Shown: positions 30,472 through 40,273 of the stretch, piece by piece | Numbering within the stretch: the first letter of the stretch is position 1 | How the letters are laid out: each line of letters opens with the position of its first letter | NCBI GenBank assembly: GCA_024687125.1 | Contig: JAILFA010000047.1 | Location: 1 to 43,511 of the forward strand | Reading direction: 5' to 3' | Length of the DNA: 43,511 bases | DNA from: Lachnospiraceae bacterium | GTDB lineage: Bacteria; Bacillota; Clostridia; Lachnospirales; Lachnospiraceae | The notes under the pieces: generated by a model | Database searches by the model: none | The model's input: the letters and a program-made list of their open reading frames with translations, nothing else | What the model was told of the DNA's origin: nothing | Translations under genes and position numbers: made by a program

Positions 30472-31998
30472 ATGATCCACGCCTACCAAAGCAACGGGAT
30501 TCATATCGTACTTGATGTCAACAGCGGCGCGGTACATCTTCCGGATGCACTGACCTATACGCTGATCCCTGAGGTAGAACAGAGGCTCATCCGCAGGTTC
30601 GGAACAGCGGCTCAGACGGAAAATGACGGTGATCAGCCGGATGCTCTGAGTCTGCAGCTTGTTCAGGAACTGCTGTCACAGCCCGGTGAGGAGATCGCAG
30701 CGGCACTTGCGGTCGCCATAGCGGACGCAGGTGATACGGATATCGATCAGCTTCTCGGGGAGGCGCTCCTCGAGATCCTCACACTGCGTGAGCAGGGACA
30801 GCTCTATACGGAAGATCCCTACGAGAAATATGCCACTGCCTTTAAGAACAGGCAGACCGTAGTCAAGGCGCTGTGCCTCAATGTCGCGCATGACTGCAAT
30901 CTCGCCTGCAGATACTGTTTTGCGGGACAGGGCGAGTATCAGGGACAGAGGGCGCTCATGCCGGCTGAGGTCGGCCGTGCTGCGCTTGATTTTCTTGTTA
31001 AGAATTCCGGATCGAGGAGAAATCTGGAGGTGGATTTCTTCGGCGGTGAGCCGCTCCTGAACTGGGAAATGGTGAAAGAGACCGTCCGCTACGGCAGATC
31101 TCTGGAAGAGGCAAATAACAAGCACTTCCGCTTCACCCTGACGACGAACGGAACGCTTCTGAATGATGAGATCCTGGAGTTCGCGAACCGCGAGATGGAC
31201 AACATTGTCCTGTCCATCGACGGGAGACGCGAGATCAATGACAGGATGCGCCCGTGGAGGGGGGCGGGAACAGCAGAGGCCGGAAAGACCGAAAGTGTCT
31301 ATGACCGGATCGTCCCCAAATATCTGGAAGTGGCCAGATCCCGCGGCGGCGAACGCTACTTCGTCCGCGGCACCTTTACACGGGAAAACCTGGATTTTTC
31401 AGAAGATGTAAAGCATCTGGCCGATCTCGGATTTACGCAGATCTCCGTGGAACCGGTGGTGGCGGATCCGTCCGAGCCATATGCGCTCCGCGAGGAGGAC
31501 ATCCCGAAGCTCCTTGAGGAGTATGATAAGCTTGCGGAGATCTACCTGGACTGCCACCGGAAGGGCAGACCTTTTTCCTTTTTCCATTTCAACATCGATC
31601 TGGAGGGAGGACCGTGCGTAGCCAAACGGCTTTCGGGCTGCGGCTCGGGATGTGAGTATCTGGGCGTCACGCCTTCGGGGGATCTGTATCCCTGCCACCA
31701 GTTTGTCGGCAACGAAGCGTTTGTGATGGGCAATGTGTTCACAGGGATCACGAGACAGGACATCCGTGAAAAGTTCCTTGCGAGCAATGTTTACACCAGA
31801 GAGGAATGCCGCAGCTGTTTTGCGAGATATTACTGCAGCGGCGGCTGTGCGGCAAACGCCTGGAACTTCGGCGGGGATATCAACGCGAATTATCCCATCG
31901 GCTGCGCTCTGCAGAAAAAACGTATCGAATGCGCGATCATGCTCAAAGCGGCATTGTCGGGTGATCAGATATCAGAGAAAGAAGGTTTACAGGAATGA
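30472..31998 (+). CDS. scfB: SCIFF radical SAM thioether maturase
   Basis: This 508-residue radical SAM enzyme installs thioether links in SCIFF. The [4Fe-4S] motif C142-x3-C146-x2-C149 (DCNLACRYCF) is followed by DFFGGEP and TTNGTLLND, typical SAM-binding parts. A C-terminal SPASM domain with about nine cysteines (GGPCVAKRLSGCGSGCEY, LYPCHQF, CRSCFARYYCSGGC, CALQKKRIEC) binds two auxiliary clusters. The N-terminal 130 residues include a peptide-recognition-like region with a 15-residue hydrophilic segment (QTENDGDQPDALSLQ). No ribosome binding site is obvious; it may be coupled to the SCIFF gene. Its end overlaps secDF by ATGA, so the maturase and secretion gene are one operon. Confidence 0.95.
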   Translation: MIHAYQSNGIHIVLDVNSGAVHLPDALTYTLIPEVEQRLIRRFGTAAQTENDGDQPDALSLQLVQELLSQPGEEIAAALAVAIADAGDTDIDQLLGEALLEILTLREQGQLYTEDPYEKYATAFKNRQTVVKALCLNVAHDCNLACRYCFAGQGEYQGQRALMPAEVGRAALDFLVKNSGSRRNLEVDFFGGEPLLNWEMVKETVRYGRSLEEANNKHFRFTLTTNGTLLNDEILEFANREMDNIVLSIDGRREINDRMRPWRGAGTAEAGKTESVYDRIVPKYLEVARSRGGERYFVRGTFTRENLDFSEDVKHLADLGFTQISVEPVVADPSEPYALREEDIPKLLEEYDKLAEIYLDCHRKGRPFSFFHFNIDLEGGPCVAKRLSGCGSGCEYLGVTPSGDLYPCHQFVGNEAFVMGNVFTGITRQDIREKFLASNVYTREECRSCFARYYCSGGCAANAWNFGGDINANYPIGCALQKKRIECAIMLKAALSGDQISEKEGLQE

Positions 31999-34247
31999 AA
32001 AAGTCAAAAGCTGTCGTTTGTTTGCTGATCGTCATCCTGCTGCTCGCGGGACTGGGATACACAGCCGCGTTCGGCCTGGGGAGCGATAAGTCGGGATCCC
32101 TGTCCAGCATCGATCTGGGGCTGGATCTGGCGGGCGGTGTTTCGATCACCTATGAGGTGGGTGACCAGCAGATACCCAGTGCCGGGGATATGGCGGACAC
32201 CATCTTCAAGCTCCAGCAGCGTGTCGATCATTACAGCACCGAGGCGCTGGTCTATCAGGAGGGTACCAACCGTATCAACATCGAGATCCCCGGTGTGACT
32301 GATGCCAATGCGATCCTGGAGGATCTGGGCCAGCCGGGTAATCTGTATTTCATCTCCCAGACGGATGCGAGCGGCAACGAGAACTATACAATGGGACTCG
32401 TACAGAGCGGTGACAGCTTTGAATACGGCTATGTACTCAACAAGACCATTGAAGATCTGGAGGCGGACGGCTCCGTCGTCTTAAAGGGCGAGGATGTCGG
32501 GACCGCGCAGGCCGGATATCAGAGCAGCGGTACGGCCGGCAATCAGGAGCCGGTGGTCAAGCTGGAGCTTACGGAGAACGGCGCGAAGGCTTTTGCGGAT
32601 GCTACCGCCAAGGCGTTTGCCTCCGGTGAAACGATCGGTATCTACTACGACGGTGAGTTTATCAGTGTCCCGACCGTACAGGCGGTGATCTCTGACGGAC
32701 ACGCTGTCATTACGGGCATGAGCGACTACAAGGCGGCGGACAACCTCGCTTCCACGATCCGTATCGGCGGACTGAAGCTTGTCCTTACGGAACTGCGTTC
32801 CAATGTCGTCGGCGCCCAGCTGGGTTCCAATGCCATCCAGTCCGGTCTGATCGCCGCGCTGGTCGGTTTTGCTCTGATCGTCATCTTCCTGCTGGTCGTC
32901 TACCGGGTCCTCGGTCTGGCGGCGAGCATTGCTCTTGCTTTCTACGTAGAACTGATGGTCGTGCTGCTCGATGCCTTTGAAATCACCCTGACCCTTCCCG
33001 GTATCGCGGGTATCATCCTGACGATCGGTATGGCGGTGGATGCCAATGTTATCGTCTTCTCCCGTATCCGAGAGGAGATCGCCAAGGGCAAGGTGGTCGG
33101 AGACGCCATGAAGCTCGGTTATCAGAAGGCTCTGTCCGCGATCCTGGACGGAAATATCACAACGGTCATCGCCGCTGTGGTTCTGATGATCGGCGGCACC
33201 GGTGCCATCAAGGGCTTCGCCCAGACACTGGTCTTCGGTATCGTGATCTCGATGTTCACAGCTCTGTTCATCACACGGGCTGTCTCTGCGATCTTCTACG
33301 GACTTGGCCTGAAGTCGGAGAAATTCTACGGCAAGGCCAAGGATCTCAAGACGGTCGACTTCGTCGGCAAAAGAAAGATCTTTTACGGGATCTCCGTGCT
33401 GGTCATCATCGCCGGTGTTGTGGTCATGATCGCCAACGGCGCGCGCGGACAGGGAAGTCTCAACTGGAGTCTGGATTTCGTCGGCGGTACTTCCACGAAT
33501 GTCACCTTTGACCGTGCGTGGACGCCGGCCGAACTGGATGCGCAGGTGGTTCCCAGGATCAAGTCCGTTACCGGTGTGGATTCAGTACAGGTACAGACAG
33601 TCTCCGGCACCAATCAGGTGATCTTCAAGACCACGTCGCTCGATCTGTCCAAGCGTGAAGCAATGGACAACATGCTGGAATCCGAGTTCAATGTTCCCGT
33701 CGCCAATATCTCGGCGGAAACGATCAGCCAGACGATCAGCGGGGAGATGCTCCGGGATGCGATCATCTCCGTGATCATCGCCCTGGTGCTGATGCTTCTC
33801 TACATCGCGATCCGGTTCCGTAATGTATCCTTCGGTGCGGCCGCGATCGTCGCGCTGGCACACGATGCTCTGATGGTCGTGGTCTGCTATGCGTTTTCAA
33901 GGATCTCCGCAGGCAGCACCTTTATCGCCTGCATCCTGACGATCATCGGTTATTCGATCAACGATACGATCGTTACCTTTGACCGTATCCGTGAGAATCT
34001 GAACGGACAGGTCAGGAACAAGGATCTGCCGGGGATCGTCAACAAGAGTGTCACCCAGACAGTCACGCGAAGCCTGTTCACCTCGCTGACCACGTTCTTC
34101 ATGGTCCTGTGTCTGGTGATCTTCGGCGTGGCGGATATCAAGCTGTTCGCGATACCGCTGATGGTGGGTGTCATCGCGGGTACCTACTCATCCATTTTCA
34201 TCGCCTCTCCGCTCTGGACGGATCTGCGGCTGCTGAAAAAGGAGTGA
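31995..34247 (+). CDS. secDF: SecDF fused protein-translocase subunit
   Basis: This 750-residue membrane protein has a SecD half (about 1-430) and a SecF half (about 440-750) in one chain, with 12 transmembrane helices. SecD-type LGLDLAGGVSITYEV (41-55), ITGMSDYKAADNLASTIRIGGL and the helix-4 region VDANVIVFSRIREE are present. SecF-type SLDFVGGTSTNVTF and IGYSINDTIVTFDRIRENL match. It uses the proton or sodium gradient to help SecYEG release exported proteins. Translation is coupled to the SCIFF maturase (ATGA overlap). A terminator-like hairpin follows at 34269. Confidence 0.96.
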   Translation: MKKSKAVVCLLIVILLLAGLGYTAAFGLGSDKSGSLSSIDLGLDLAGGVSITYEVGDQQIPSAGDMADTIFKLQQRVDHYSTEALVYQEGTNRINIEIPGVTDANAILEDLGQPGNLYFISQTDASGNENYTMGLVQSGDSFEYGYVLNKTIEDLEADGSVVLKGEDVGTAQAGYQSSGTAGNQEPVVKLELTENGAKAFADATAKAFASGETIGIYYDGEFISVPTVQAVISDGHAVITGMSDYKAADNLASTIRIGGLKLVLTELRSNVVGAQLGSNAIQSGLIAALVGFALIVIFLLVVYRVLGLAASIALAFYVELMVVLLDAFEITLTLPGIAGIILTIGMAVDANVIVFSRIREEIAKGKVVGDAMKLGYQKALSAILDGNITTVIAAVVLMIGGTGAIKGFAQTLVFGIVISMFTALFITRAVSAIFYGLGLKSEKFYGKAKDLKTVDFVGKRKIFYGISVLVIIAGVVVMIANGARGQGSLNWSLDFVGGTSTNVTFDRAWTPAELDAQVVPRIKSVTGVDSVQVQTVSGTNQVIFKTTSLDLSKREAMDNMLESEFNVPVANISAETISQTISGEMLRDAIISVIIALVLMLLYIAIRFRNVSFGAAAIVALAHDALMVVVCYAFSRISAGSTFIACILTIIGYSINDTIVTFDRIRENLNGQVRNKDLPGIVNKSVTQTVTRSLFTSLTTFFMVLCLVIFGVADIKLFAIPLMVGVIAGTYSSIFIASPLWTDLRLLKKE

Positions 34248-34268
34248 ACAACACAGACGAGGATGCTG

Positions 34269-34308
34269 AAACCGTGTCGGACGGCCAGGGGCTGTTTGAC
34301 ACGGTTTT
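34269..34308 (+). terminator. Terminator-like hairpin after secDF
   Basis: AAACCGTGTC (34269-34278) pairs perfectly with GACACGGTTT (34298-34307) around a 19-base loop, followed by a short run of T residues. It lies between secDF and recJ. The loop is large and the T-tract short, so some read-through to recJ is expected. Confidence 0.6.
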
Positions 34309-34341
34309 CATATAAATGAAAGACAGGAAGACAGCAGAAAT

Positions 34342-36129
34342 ATGTCACGTTGGATGATAGCGGCCAAGCGCGCCGATTTTCAGGAGATCGCAAAAAAGTT
34401 CGGCATCGATCAGGTGACGGCAAGACTTCTGCGCAATCGTGATATTATCGGAGACGAAGCGATCCGGGCATTTTTAAGCGGCGATCTGTCTCTTCTGCAT
34501 GACGGACGTCTCATGCTGGATATGGAACGCGGAGCGTCGATCGTTGCGGAAGCGATCCGGGAGGGGCGGCGGATCCGTATCATCGGCGACTATGATGTGG
34601 ATGGGATCTGCGCCACCTATATCCTCTGCAGAGGCCTCAGGAAAGCCGGCAGCGATTCCGCTGACGCTGTGCTGCCTGACCGTATACGCGACGGATACGG
34701 ACTCAACGCCTCGCTCGTGCGGAATGCGGCAGAGGACGGCGTGCAGGTGCTCCTGACCTGTGACAACGGCATCCGCGCAATCGATGAGATCGCACTGGCC
34801 CGGGAACTGGGGATGACCGTTGTCGTGACGGATCATCATGAGCCGAGGCGTGACGGGGACATGGAAGTTCTTCCGGATGCGGCGGATGCCGTGGTGGACC
34901 CGTCGCGGGAGGGAGATCCGTATCCGTATCCGAGCATCTGCGGCGCAGTGGTTGCCTGGAAATTTGTCGTCGTTCTGCTGGAGATGACGGGCTCCTGTAC
35001 GGCCGAAGAGCAGAAACGATTCCTTGAGGAGCTGCTCCCGTTCGCGGCATTTGCGACGAACTGTGACGTGATGCCTCTTATGGACGAGAATCGCATCATC
35101 ATGCGCGAGGGGATCAGGAAGATCGCCGATGGTGAGAATATCGGCCTGTCGGAGCTGATCCGTGCCTGCGGGCTGAAAGAGGACGCGATCCGTGCGCAGG
35201 ATTTCGGATATACGCTGGGACCCTGCCTCAATGCTACGGGCAGACTTGACAGCGCCCACCGGGGCCTGAACCTCCTGGAATGCCAGAACAGGGAGGAAGC
35301 GGCCGGTATCGCCGGGGATCTGCTGGCGCTCAACTCTGAGAGAAAGACCATGACCGCCGAGGGTGTGAACAAAGCCTGTGAGATCATCTCCGGCGGAGGC
35401 TTCGAGGATGATACCATTCTGGTGATCTACCTGCCGGAGTGTCATGAGTCCGTTGCGGGCATCATCGCCGGAAGGATCCGAGAGAGATACGGCAAGCCTT
35501 CCATTGTCCTTACGGACTGTGCTGAGGCCGGGCTGATCAAGGGAAGCGGAAGATCTGTACCGGGGTTTGATCTCTACCGGGCACTTTCGGCCCAGGAGGA
35601 TCTTTTTGTCCGCTTCGGCGGCCATGAACAGGCCGCGGGACTCACACTCCGCGGGCAGGATCTTGAGGAGCTGCGCCGCAGACTGAATGAGAACAACTCG
35701 CTGACAGAGGGTGACCTGGATCCGGTACTGCATATCGATATGGAGATGCCGCTTTCCTATGTGACGCTGGATCTGGTCCGGCAGTTTTCTGTTCTGGAAC
35801 CTTTTGGCAAGGGCAATCCCGAGCCGCTGTTCGCGGCAAGAGATCTCGCTTTTTACGGCGGGCGGATCCTCGGAAAGAACAAAAACGTCGGGAAGTACAC
35901 CGTCCGTGATGCCGCCGGGAACAGTTATGAACTGATGATGTTTGACGGGCTCGGACGTTTTCACGAGATGCTGACGGAGCGTTTCGGGGCCGGGATCCTG
36001 ACGAAGCTGTATGACGGCTTCGCAAAGGAAAAACTGTTCACCTGTCATGTGGCTTATCAGCCGCAGATCAATGTCTATCAGGAAAGAGAGAGACTGCAGT
36101 TTCGTGTTGCTGACGTGATGATCATATAA
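34342..36129 (+). CDS. recJ: Single-stranded-DNA-specific exonuclease RecJ
   Basis: This 595-residue 5'-3' exonuclease acts in recombination and mismatch repair. Motif I is GDYDVDGICA (82-88 core), motif III TDHHEPRRDG (Asp164, His165, His166), a following NCDVMPLMDENR stretch, and the DHHA1 motif GGHEQAAGLTL (from 426) with Mn2+ ligands. An OB-type domain follows. The start ATG has only a weak AGGAAG upstream (about 14 bases), and another ATG four codons on is possible. It is a little shorter than usual RecJ but all catalytic motifs are present. It is 13 bases upstream of murE and probably cotranscribed. Confidence 0.94.
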   Translation: MSRWMIAAKRADFQEIAKKFGIDQVTARLLRNRDIIGDEAIRAFLSGDLSLLHDGRLMLDMERGASIVAEAIREGRRIRIIGDYDVDGICATYILCRGLRKAGSDSADAVLPDRIRDGYGLNASLVRNAAEDGVQVLLTCDNGIRAIDEIALARELGMTVVVTDHHEPRRDGDMEVLPDAADAVVDPSREGDPYPYPSICGAVVAWKFVVVLLEMTGSCTAEEQKRFLEELLPFAAFATNCDVMPLMDENRIIMREGIRKIADGENIGLSELIRACGLKEDAIRAQDFGYTLGPCLNATGRLDSAHRGLNLLECQNREEAAGIAGDLLALNSERKTMTAEGVNKACEIISGGGFEDDTILVIYLPECHESVAGIIAGRIRERYGKPSIVLTDCAEAGLIKGSGRSVPGFDLYRALSAQEDLFVRFGGHEQAAGLTLRGQDLEELRRRLNENNSLTEGDLDPVLHIDMEMPLSYVTLDLVRQFSVLEPFGKGNPEPLFAARDLAFYGGRILGKNKNVGKYTVRDAAGNSYELMMFDGLGRFHEMLTERFGAGILTKLYDGFAKEKLFTCHVAYQPQINVYQERERLQFRVADVMII

Positions 36130-36142
36130 AAGGAGAGTTGCT

Positions 36143-37654
36143 ATGCGTCTGAGTGAGATCCTGGAAAATGAACGCTATGAGCTGACTGCGGGGAATACCG
36201 GCCGAAAACTGATCGCCGGAGATATCGAGATCGCGTCGCTCTGCAACGATACCCGGCAGGTGGAGGAGGGGTGCCTCTTCTTCTGCATCAAGGGCGCCAA
36301 TTTTGATTCGCATGACGCGGCGGGAGAGGCTGCCGCCAAGGGTGCGGGAGCCATTGTCATCGAACGGGATGTGGAGATGCCCGGAGATCTGGAGACACCG
36401 CTCGTGCGTGTCGCGGACACGCGGGCAGCCATGGCAAAAATGGCGGCGGCTTTTTACGGCCATCCGGCCGAGAAACTGCGGACGATCGGCATCACCGGCA
36501 CCAAGGGCAAGACCACGACGACCTATCTCATCCGGCAGATGCTGGAAAACGCCGGGTACAAGACGGGACTGATCGGCACGATCGAGATGATCATCGGCGA
36601 TACGCATATCCCCGCAGGCAATACGACGCCGGAATCGATCCTGCTGCAGAAGACGATGCGGAGGATGGTCGATGAGGACTGTGTGGCGGTGGTCATGGAA
36701 GTGTCCTCACAGGCCCTGATGCTTCACCGGACGGACGGATTTGTGTTTGATGTCGGCGTCTTTACCAATATCGAGGAGGATCATATCGGTCCCAATGAGC
36801 ACAGGGATTTCGCGGATTATCTGCACTGCAAATCGATGCTGTTCAGACAGTGCCGCTTCGGCATCGGCAATATGGACGATGAGCATTTCGAGGAGGTGAT
36901 GAAGGACCGCACCTGCGAACTGATCACCTACGGCTTCAAAAAGGGCGCGGACTATCGGGCGGCCGATCCGATGCTCATCAAGAAATCGGGGGAGCTTGGG
37001 GTGCTGTTTTCCATCTCCGGCAAGCTCGATATGCGGGCCGAATTCGCGATGCCGGGCAATTTTTCCGTCTACAACGCGCTCTGCGCGATCGCTGTCGCAA
37101 AGCATTTTGACTGCGACGACCTGCAGATCGAGGATGCCCTGAAGCATGTCTCCGTCCGCGGGCGGATCGAGATGATCCCTGTGAGCCCGGAGTACACGCT
37201 CCTGATCGATTACGCGCACAATGCCATGGCGCTGGAGAATCTGCTCGTGACGCTCAAGGAATACCGGCCGAACCGCCTGGTCACGCTTTTCGGCTGCGGC
37301 GGCAACCGTTCCAAGGTCAGGCGCTATCAGATGGGCGAGGTGAGCGGCAAGCTCTCCGACCTCACGGTCATCACCTCTGACAATCCGCGTTTCGAGGATC
37401 CGATGGCGATCATCGGGGATATCAGAGAGGGGATCGAAAAGACCACAGGATCTTTTGTGGAGATCCCGGACCGTCGGGAAGCCATCAAATACTGCATCAA
37501 AAACGCCGAGCCCGGGGACGTCATCGTGCTTGCAGGCAAGGGCCATGAGGATTATCAGGAGATCAAAGGGGTGAAATATCCCATGGACGAGCGCGATCTC
37601 ATCCGTGATGTCGTGGCGGAGCTTGCGGAGGAAGCATCCGGGAACCAGGGATGA
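36143..37654 (+). CDS. murE: UDP-MurNAc-tripeptide synthetase MurE, diaminopimelate-adding
   Basis: This 503-residue cytoplasmic ligase adds the third amino acid to the peptidoglycan precursor. The ATP loop is GITGTKGKTTT (116-126), and the catalytic region includes EVSSQALMLHRTDG and IDYAHNAMALENL. The amino-acid-binding motif is DNPR (413-416) in SDNPRFEDP, the signature of meso-diaminopimelate enzymes as opposed to the lysine type. AAAGGAG is seven bases upstream of the ATG. Its stop overlaps the priA start by ATGA. Its position beside recJ and priA, away from the usual mur-dcw cluster, is noteworthy; a second murE elsewhere cannot be excluded. Confidence 0.96.
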   Translation: MRLSEILENERYELTAGNTGRKLIAGDIEIASLCNDTRQVEEGCLFFCIKGANFDSHDAAGEAAAKGAGAIVIERDVEMPGDLETPLVRVADTRAAMAKMAAAFYGHPAEKLRTIGITGTKGKTTTTYLIRQMLENAGYKTGLIGTIEMIIGDTHIPAGNTTPESILLQKTMRRMVDEDCVAVVMEVSSQALMLHRTDGFVFDVGVFTNIEEDHIGPNEHRDFADYLHCKSMLFRQCRFGIGNMDDEHFEEVMKDRTCELITYGFKKGADYRAADPMLIKKSGELGVLFSISGKLDMRAEFAMPGNFSVYNALCAIAVAKHFDCDDLQIEDALKHVSVRGRIEMIPVSPEYTLLIDYAHNAMALENLLVTLKEYRPNRLVTLFGCGGNRSKVRRYQMGEVSGKLSDLTVITSDNPRFEDPMAIIGDIREGIEKTTGSFVEIPDRREAIKYCIKNAEPGDVIVLAGKGHEDYQEIKGVKYPMDERDLIRDVVAELAEEASGNQG

Positions 37655-39762
37655 ACGAAGAGATGACTGCACCCGGGACAGCGCCGGGACAGGTACCTTC
37701 GTGCGGCTATGCGGACGTGATCATCGATATTTCCCATGAGCGCGTTGATCATCCGTTCACGTACCGGATCCCTCCGGAGCTTGCGGGAAAGATCACGGAA
37801 GGGAGCGCTGTCACGGTTCCCTTCGGACAGGGTGATACGCTTCGCAAGGCCTATGTGATCGGTTTCAGGGACAGACCCGGGATGGCTCCCGAACGGATCA
37901 AGAGCATCCGTGAGGTGATCGACAGAGATCTTCCCGCGGAGGCGGTCCTGATCCGGCTCGCCGCCTGGATGAAGAAGACCTATGATTCGACGATGATCGC
38001 GGCGCTCAAGACCGTGCTTCCCGCGAGCCGCAGGGTGAAGCTGCGTGAAAAGAAACAGGCGCGGGAATCCGGCGCGGAGCAGCTGCATGACGGACCGGGG
38101 GAGGCACCGGACACTGCGGAGACCGCTCTGAGCGATGAGCAGCAGAGAGTAGTGGATTCGCTCCTTTCCGATTTTGACAACGGCGTGAGAAAGAGCTACC
38201 TCGTCTGCGGTATTACGGGAAGCGGCAAGACTGAGGTATACATCCGCTGTATCGAGGAGATGATCAAAAGGGGCCGCCAGGCGATCGTGCTGATTCCTGA
38301 GATCGCCCTGACCTGGCAGACCTATCGGCGCTTTGCAAACCGTTTTGGGGATCGGGTGTCCATCATGAACTCGACGCTTTCCGGCGGTGAAAAGTTCGAT
38401 CATTTTGACCGTGCAAGACGCGGAGAGATCGATATCATCATCGGTCCCAGAAGCGCTCTGTTCACACCTTTTCCGAATCCGGGCCTCATCATCATCGATG
38501 AGGAGCATGAGAGCAGCTACAAGAGCGAGAACATGCCGAAGTATCATGCCAGAGAGACAGCTGAGGCGCTCGCAGGCATGGTTCCGGGAGGCGCGAGCGT
38601 TCTGATGGGGAGCGCGACGCCGTCGATGGAGGCGCTGCACCTGGCGGCCACAGGGGAGTACGGGTTTTTCCGGTTGACGAAGCGGCTGACGGGCGGTACA
38701 CTTCCGGATGTGGAGATCACCGATCTCAGAGAGGAACTCAGAGCCGGCAACCGAACGCCGTTCTCGAGATCGCTCACAGAGCGGATGAACGAATGCCTGG
38801 AAAAGGGCGAACAGGCGATGCTCTTTATCAACAGGCGGGGCATGGCGGGCTTTGTCTCCTGCCGTTCCTGCGGCTATGTATACAAATGTCCGCACTGTGA
38901 TGTGTCGCTCTCGTCGCACAGCGGAAGACGCCTGATCTGCCATTACTGCGGTCACGAGGAGACAATGCAGAAGGTCTGCCCCTCCTGCGGCTCGAAGTAC
39001 GTATCCAGCTTCAAGGCGGGAACGGAGGCAATCGAGATCCACGCAAAGAGGCTTTTCCCGGAAGCGCGGATCCTCAGGATGGACGCGGATACGACGCGCA
39101 GAAAAGGCAGCTATGAGGAGATCCTCAGTACATTTTCCCGCGGGGATGCCGATATCCTGATCGGGACACAGATGATCGTCAAGGGACATGATTTTCCCAA
39201 GGTGACGCTCGTGGGGATCCTGGCAGCGGATCTGTCGCTCAATACCGGTGATTACCGGGCGGCGGAGCGGACCTGGCAGCTTCTGGTCCAGGCCGCCGGA
39301 AGAGCGGGGCGGGGAGATCTTCCCGGACATGTGGTGATACAGACGTACCAGCCTGAGCACTATGCGGTGCGGCTTGCCGCCAGGCAGGATCTGGACGCGT
39401 TTTTCAAGGAGGAGATGCGCTACCGTGCGATGATGCAGTATCCGCCGGCCGGTCATCTGCTCGCGGTCCAGATCTTCGCGAAGGACGAGGAGGAAGCAGC
39501 GGGTTTTGCACGGCAGATCGGAGAGCTCATCGAGCGGGCCACGGCAGAGGACGGTACGACGCGTGTGATCGGTCCGGCGCCTGCCATGATCGGCAGGATC
39601 AATGATGTCTACCGCTATGGGCTCTATCTCAAGAGCAGGGACAGAGAACGGCTCAGGGAACTCGGAGCGATGGCCGAGGCGGAGCTGATGATCGAAAGAC
39701 AAAGAGGAGAAAGAAAGCAGGTCATGCTGCAGTTTGATTTTGATCCGGTAAGGGGGTTTTAA
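37651..39762 (+). CDS. priA: Primosomal protein PriA
   Basis: This 703-residue superfamily 2 helicase restarts stalled replication forks. The N-terminal 3'-DNA-binding part (about 15-110) starts near YADVIIDISHERVDHPFTY. The helicase has Walker A GITGSGKT (187-194) and DEEH (283-286). The Cys4 zinc sites CRSCGYVYKCPHC and CHYCGH...CPSCGSKY lie around residues 405-455. The C-terminal half holds TQMIVKGHDFPKVTLVG and QAAGRAGRGDLPG. It is shorter than E. coli PriA but complete. It overlaps murE (ATGA) and abuts def directly. Confidence 0.96.
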   Translation: MNEEMTAPGTAPGQVPSCGYADVIIDISHERVDHPFTYRIPPELAGKITEGSAVTVPFGQGDTLRKAYVIGFRDRPGMAPERIKSIREVIDRDLPAEAVLIRLAAWMKKTYDSTMIAALKTVLPASRRVKLREKKQARESGAEQLHDGPGEAPDTAETALSDEQQRVVDSLLSDFDNGVRKSYLVCGITGSGKTEVYIRCIEEMIKRGRQAIVLIPEIALTWQTYRRFANRFGDRVSIMNSTLSGGEKFDHFDRARRGEIDIIIGPRSALFTPFPNPGLIIIDEEHESSYKSENMPKYHARETAEALAGMVPGGASVLMGSATPSMEALHLAATGEYGFFRLTKRLTGGTLPDVEITDLREELRAGNRTPFSRSLTERMNECLEKGEQAMLFINRRGMAGFVSCRSCGYVYKCPHCDVSLSSHSGRRLICHYCGHEETMQKVCPSCGSKYVSSFKAGTEAIEIHAKRLFPEARILRMDADTTRRKGSYEEILSTFSRGDADILIGTQMIVKGHDFPKVTLVGILAADLSLNTGDYRAAERTWQLLVQAAGRAGRGDLPGHVVIQTYQPEHYAVRLAARQDLDAFFKEEMRYRAMMQYPPAGHLLAVQIFAKDEEEAAGFARQIGELIERATAEDGTTRVIGPAPAMIGRINDVYRYGLYLKSRDRERLRELGAMAEAELMIERQRGERKQVMLQFDFDPVRGF

Positions 39763-40263
39763 ATGGCACTTCGAACGATCCGTGAATATGGCGATGAGAT
39801 CCTCACCAAGCCCTGCAAGCAGGTGAAGCTCATGACGCCGATGCTTTCCATGCTCATCGACGACATGTTCGAGACGATGTATGAGAGCGGCGGCGTCGGC
39901 CTTGCCGCACCGCAGGTGGGCTCGCTGAAGCGTGTCTGCGTCATCGATGTTACCGGCGAGGATCCCTATGTCTTCATCAATCCGGAGATCATTGAAACGG
40001 ACGGAGAACAGGAGGGCTATGAGGGATGCCTGTCACTGCCCGGAAAGAGCGGGATCGTAAAGCGTCCGGCACATGTCAAAGTACGGGCTCTCGACAGGAA
40101 GATGCAGCCCTTTGAACTGGAGGCGGATGATCTTTTCGCGAGAGCCATCTGCCATGAGACGGATCACCTCGACGGAAAGATGTATGTGGATCTGGTCGAG
40201 GGAGAACTGGTGAACAACGAGGATCTGGAACTCGAATCCGAAGCCGGGTCTGAATCCGAGTAG
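39763..40263 (+). CDS. def: Peptide deformylase
   Basis: This 166-residue metalloenzyme removes the formyl group from nascent proteins. The three hallmark motifs are GVGLAAPQ (44-51), EGCLSLPG (87-94, metal Cys89) and HETDH (131-135, two metal His and catalytic Glu). The acidic C-terminal tail (LELESEAGSESE) is extra. The start ATG immediately follows the priA stop, and AAGGGGG in the end of priA serves as ribosome binding site. It is paired with fmt ten bases on, the classic deformylase-formyltransferase pair. Confidence 0.97.
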   Translation: MALRTIREYGDEILTKPCKQVKLMTPMLSMLIDDMFETMYESGGVGLAAPQVGSLKRVCVIDVTGEDPYVFINPEIIETDGEQEGYEGCLSLPGKSGIVKRPAHVKVRALDRKMQPFELEADDLFARAICHETDHLDGKMYVDLVEGELVNNEDLELESEAGSESE

Positions 40264-40273
40264 GGAGGCAGAG

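Noticed and set aside
37555..39702. A 715-residue open frame on the minus strand opposite priA, and similar long antisense frames at 34474-36048, 6633-7982 and 10920-12314
   Set aside because: They mirror well-supported genes with conserved motifs on the other strand. They read as low-complexity His/Arg-rich protein with no recognisable domain, as expected in G+C-rich DNA.
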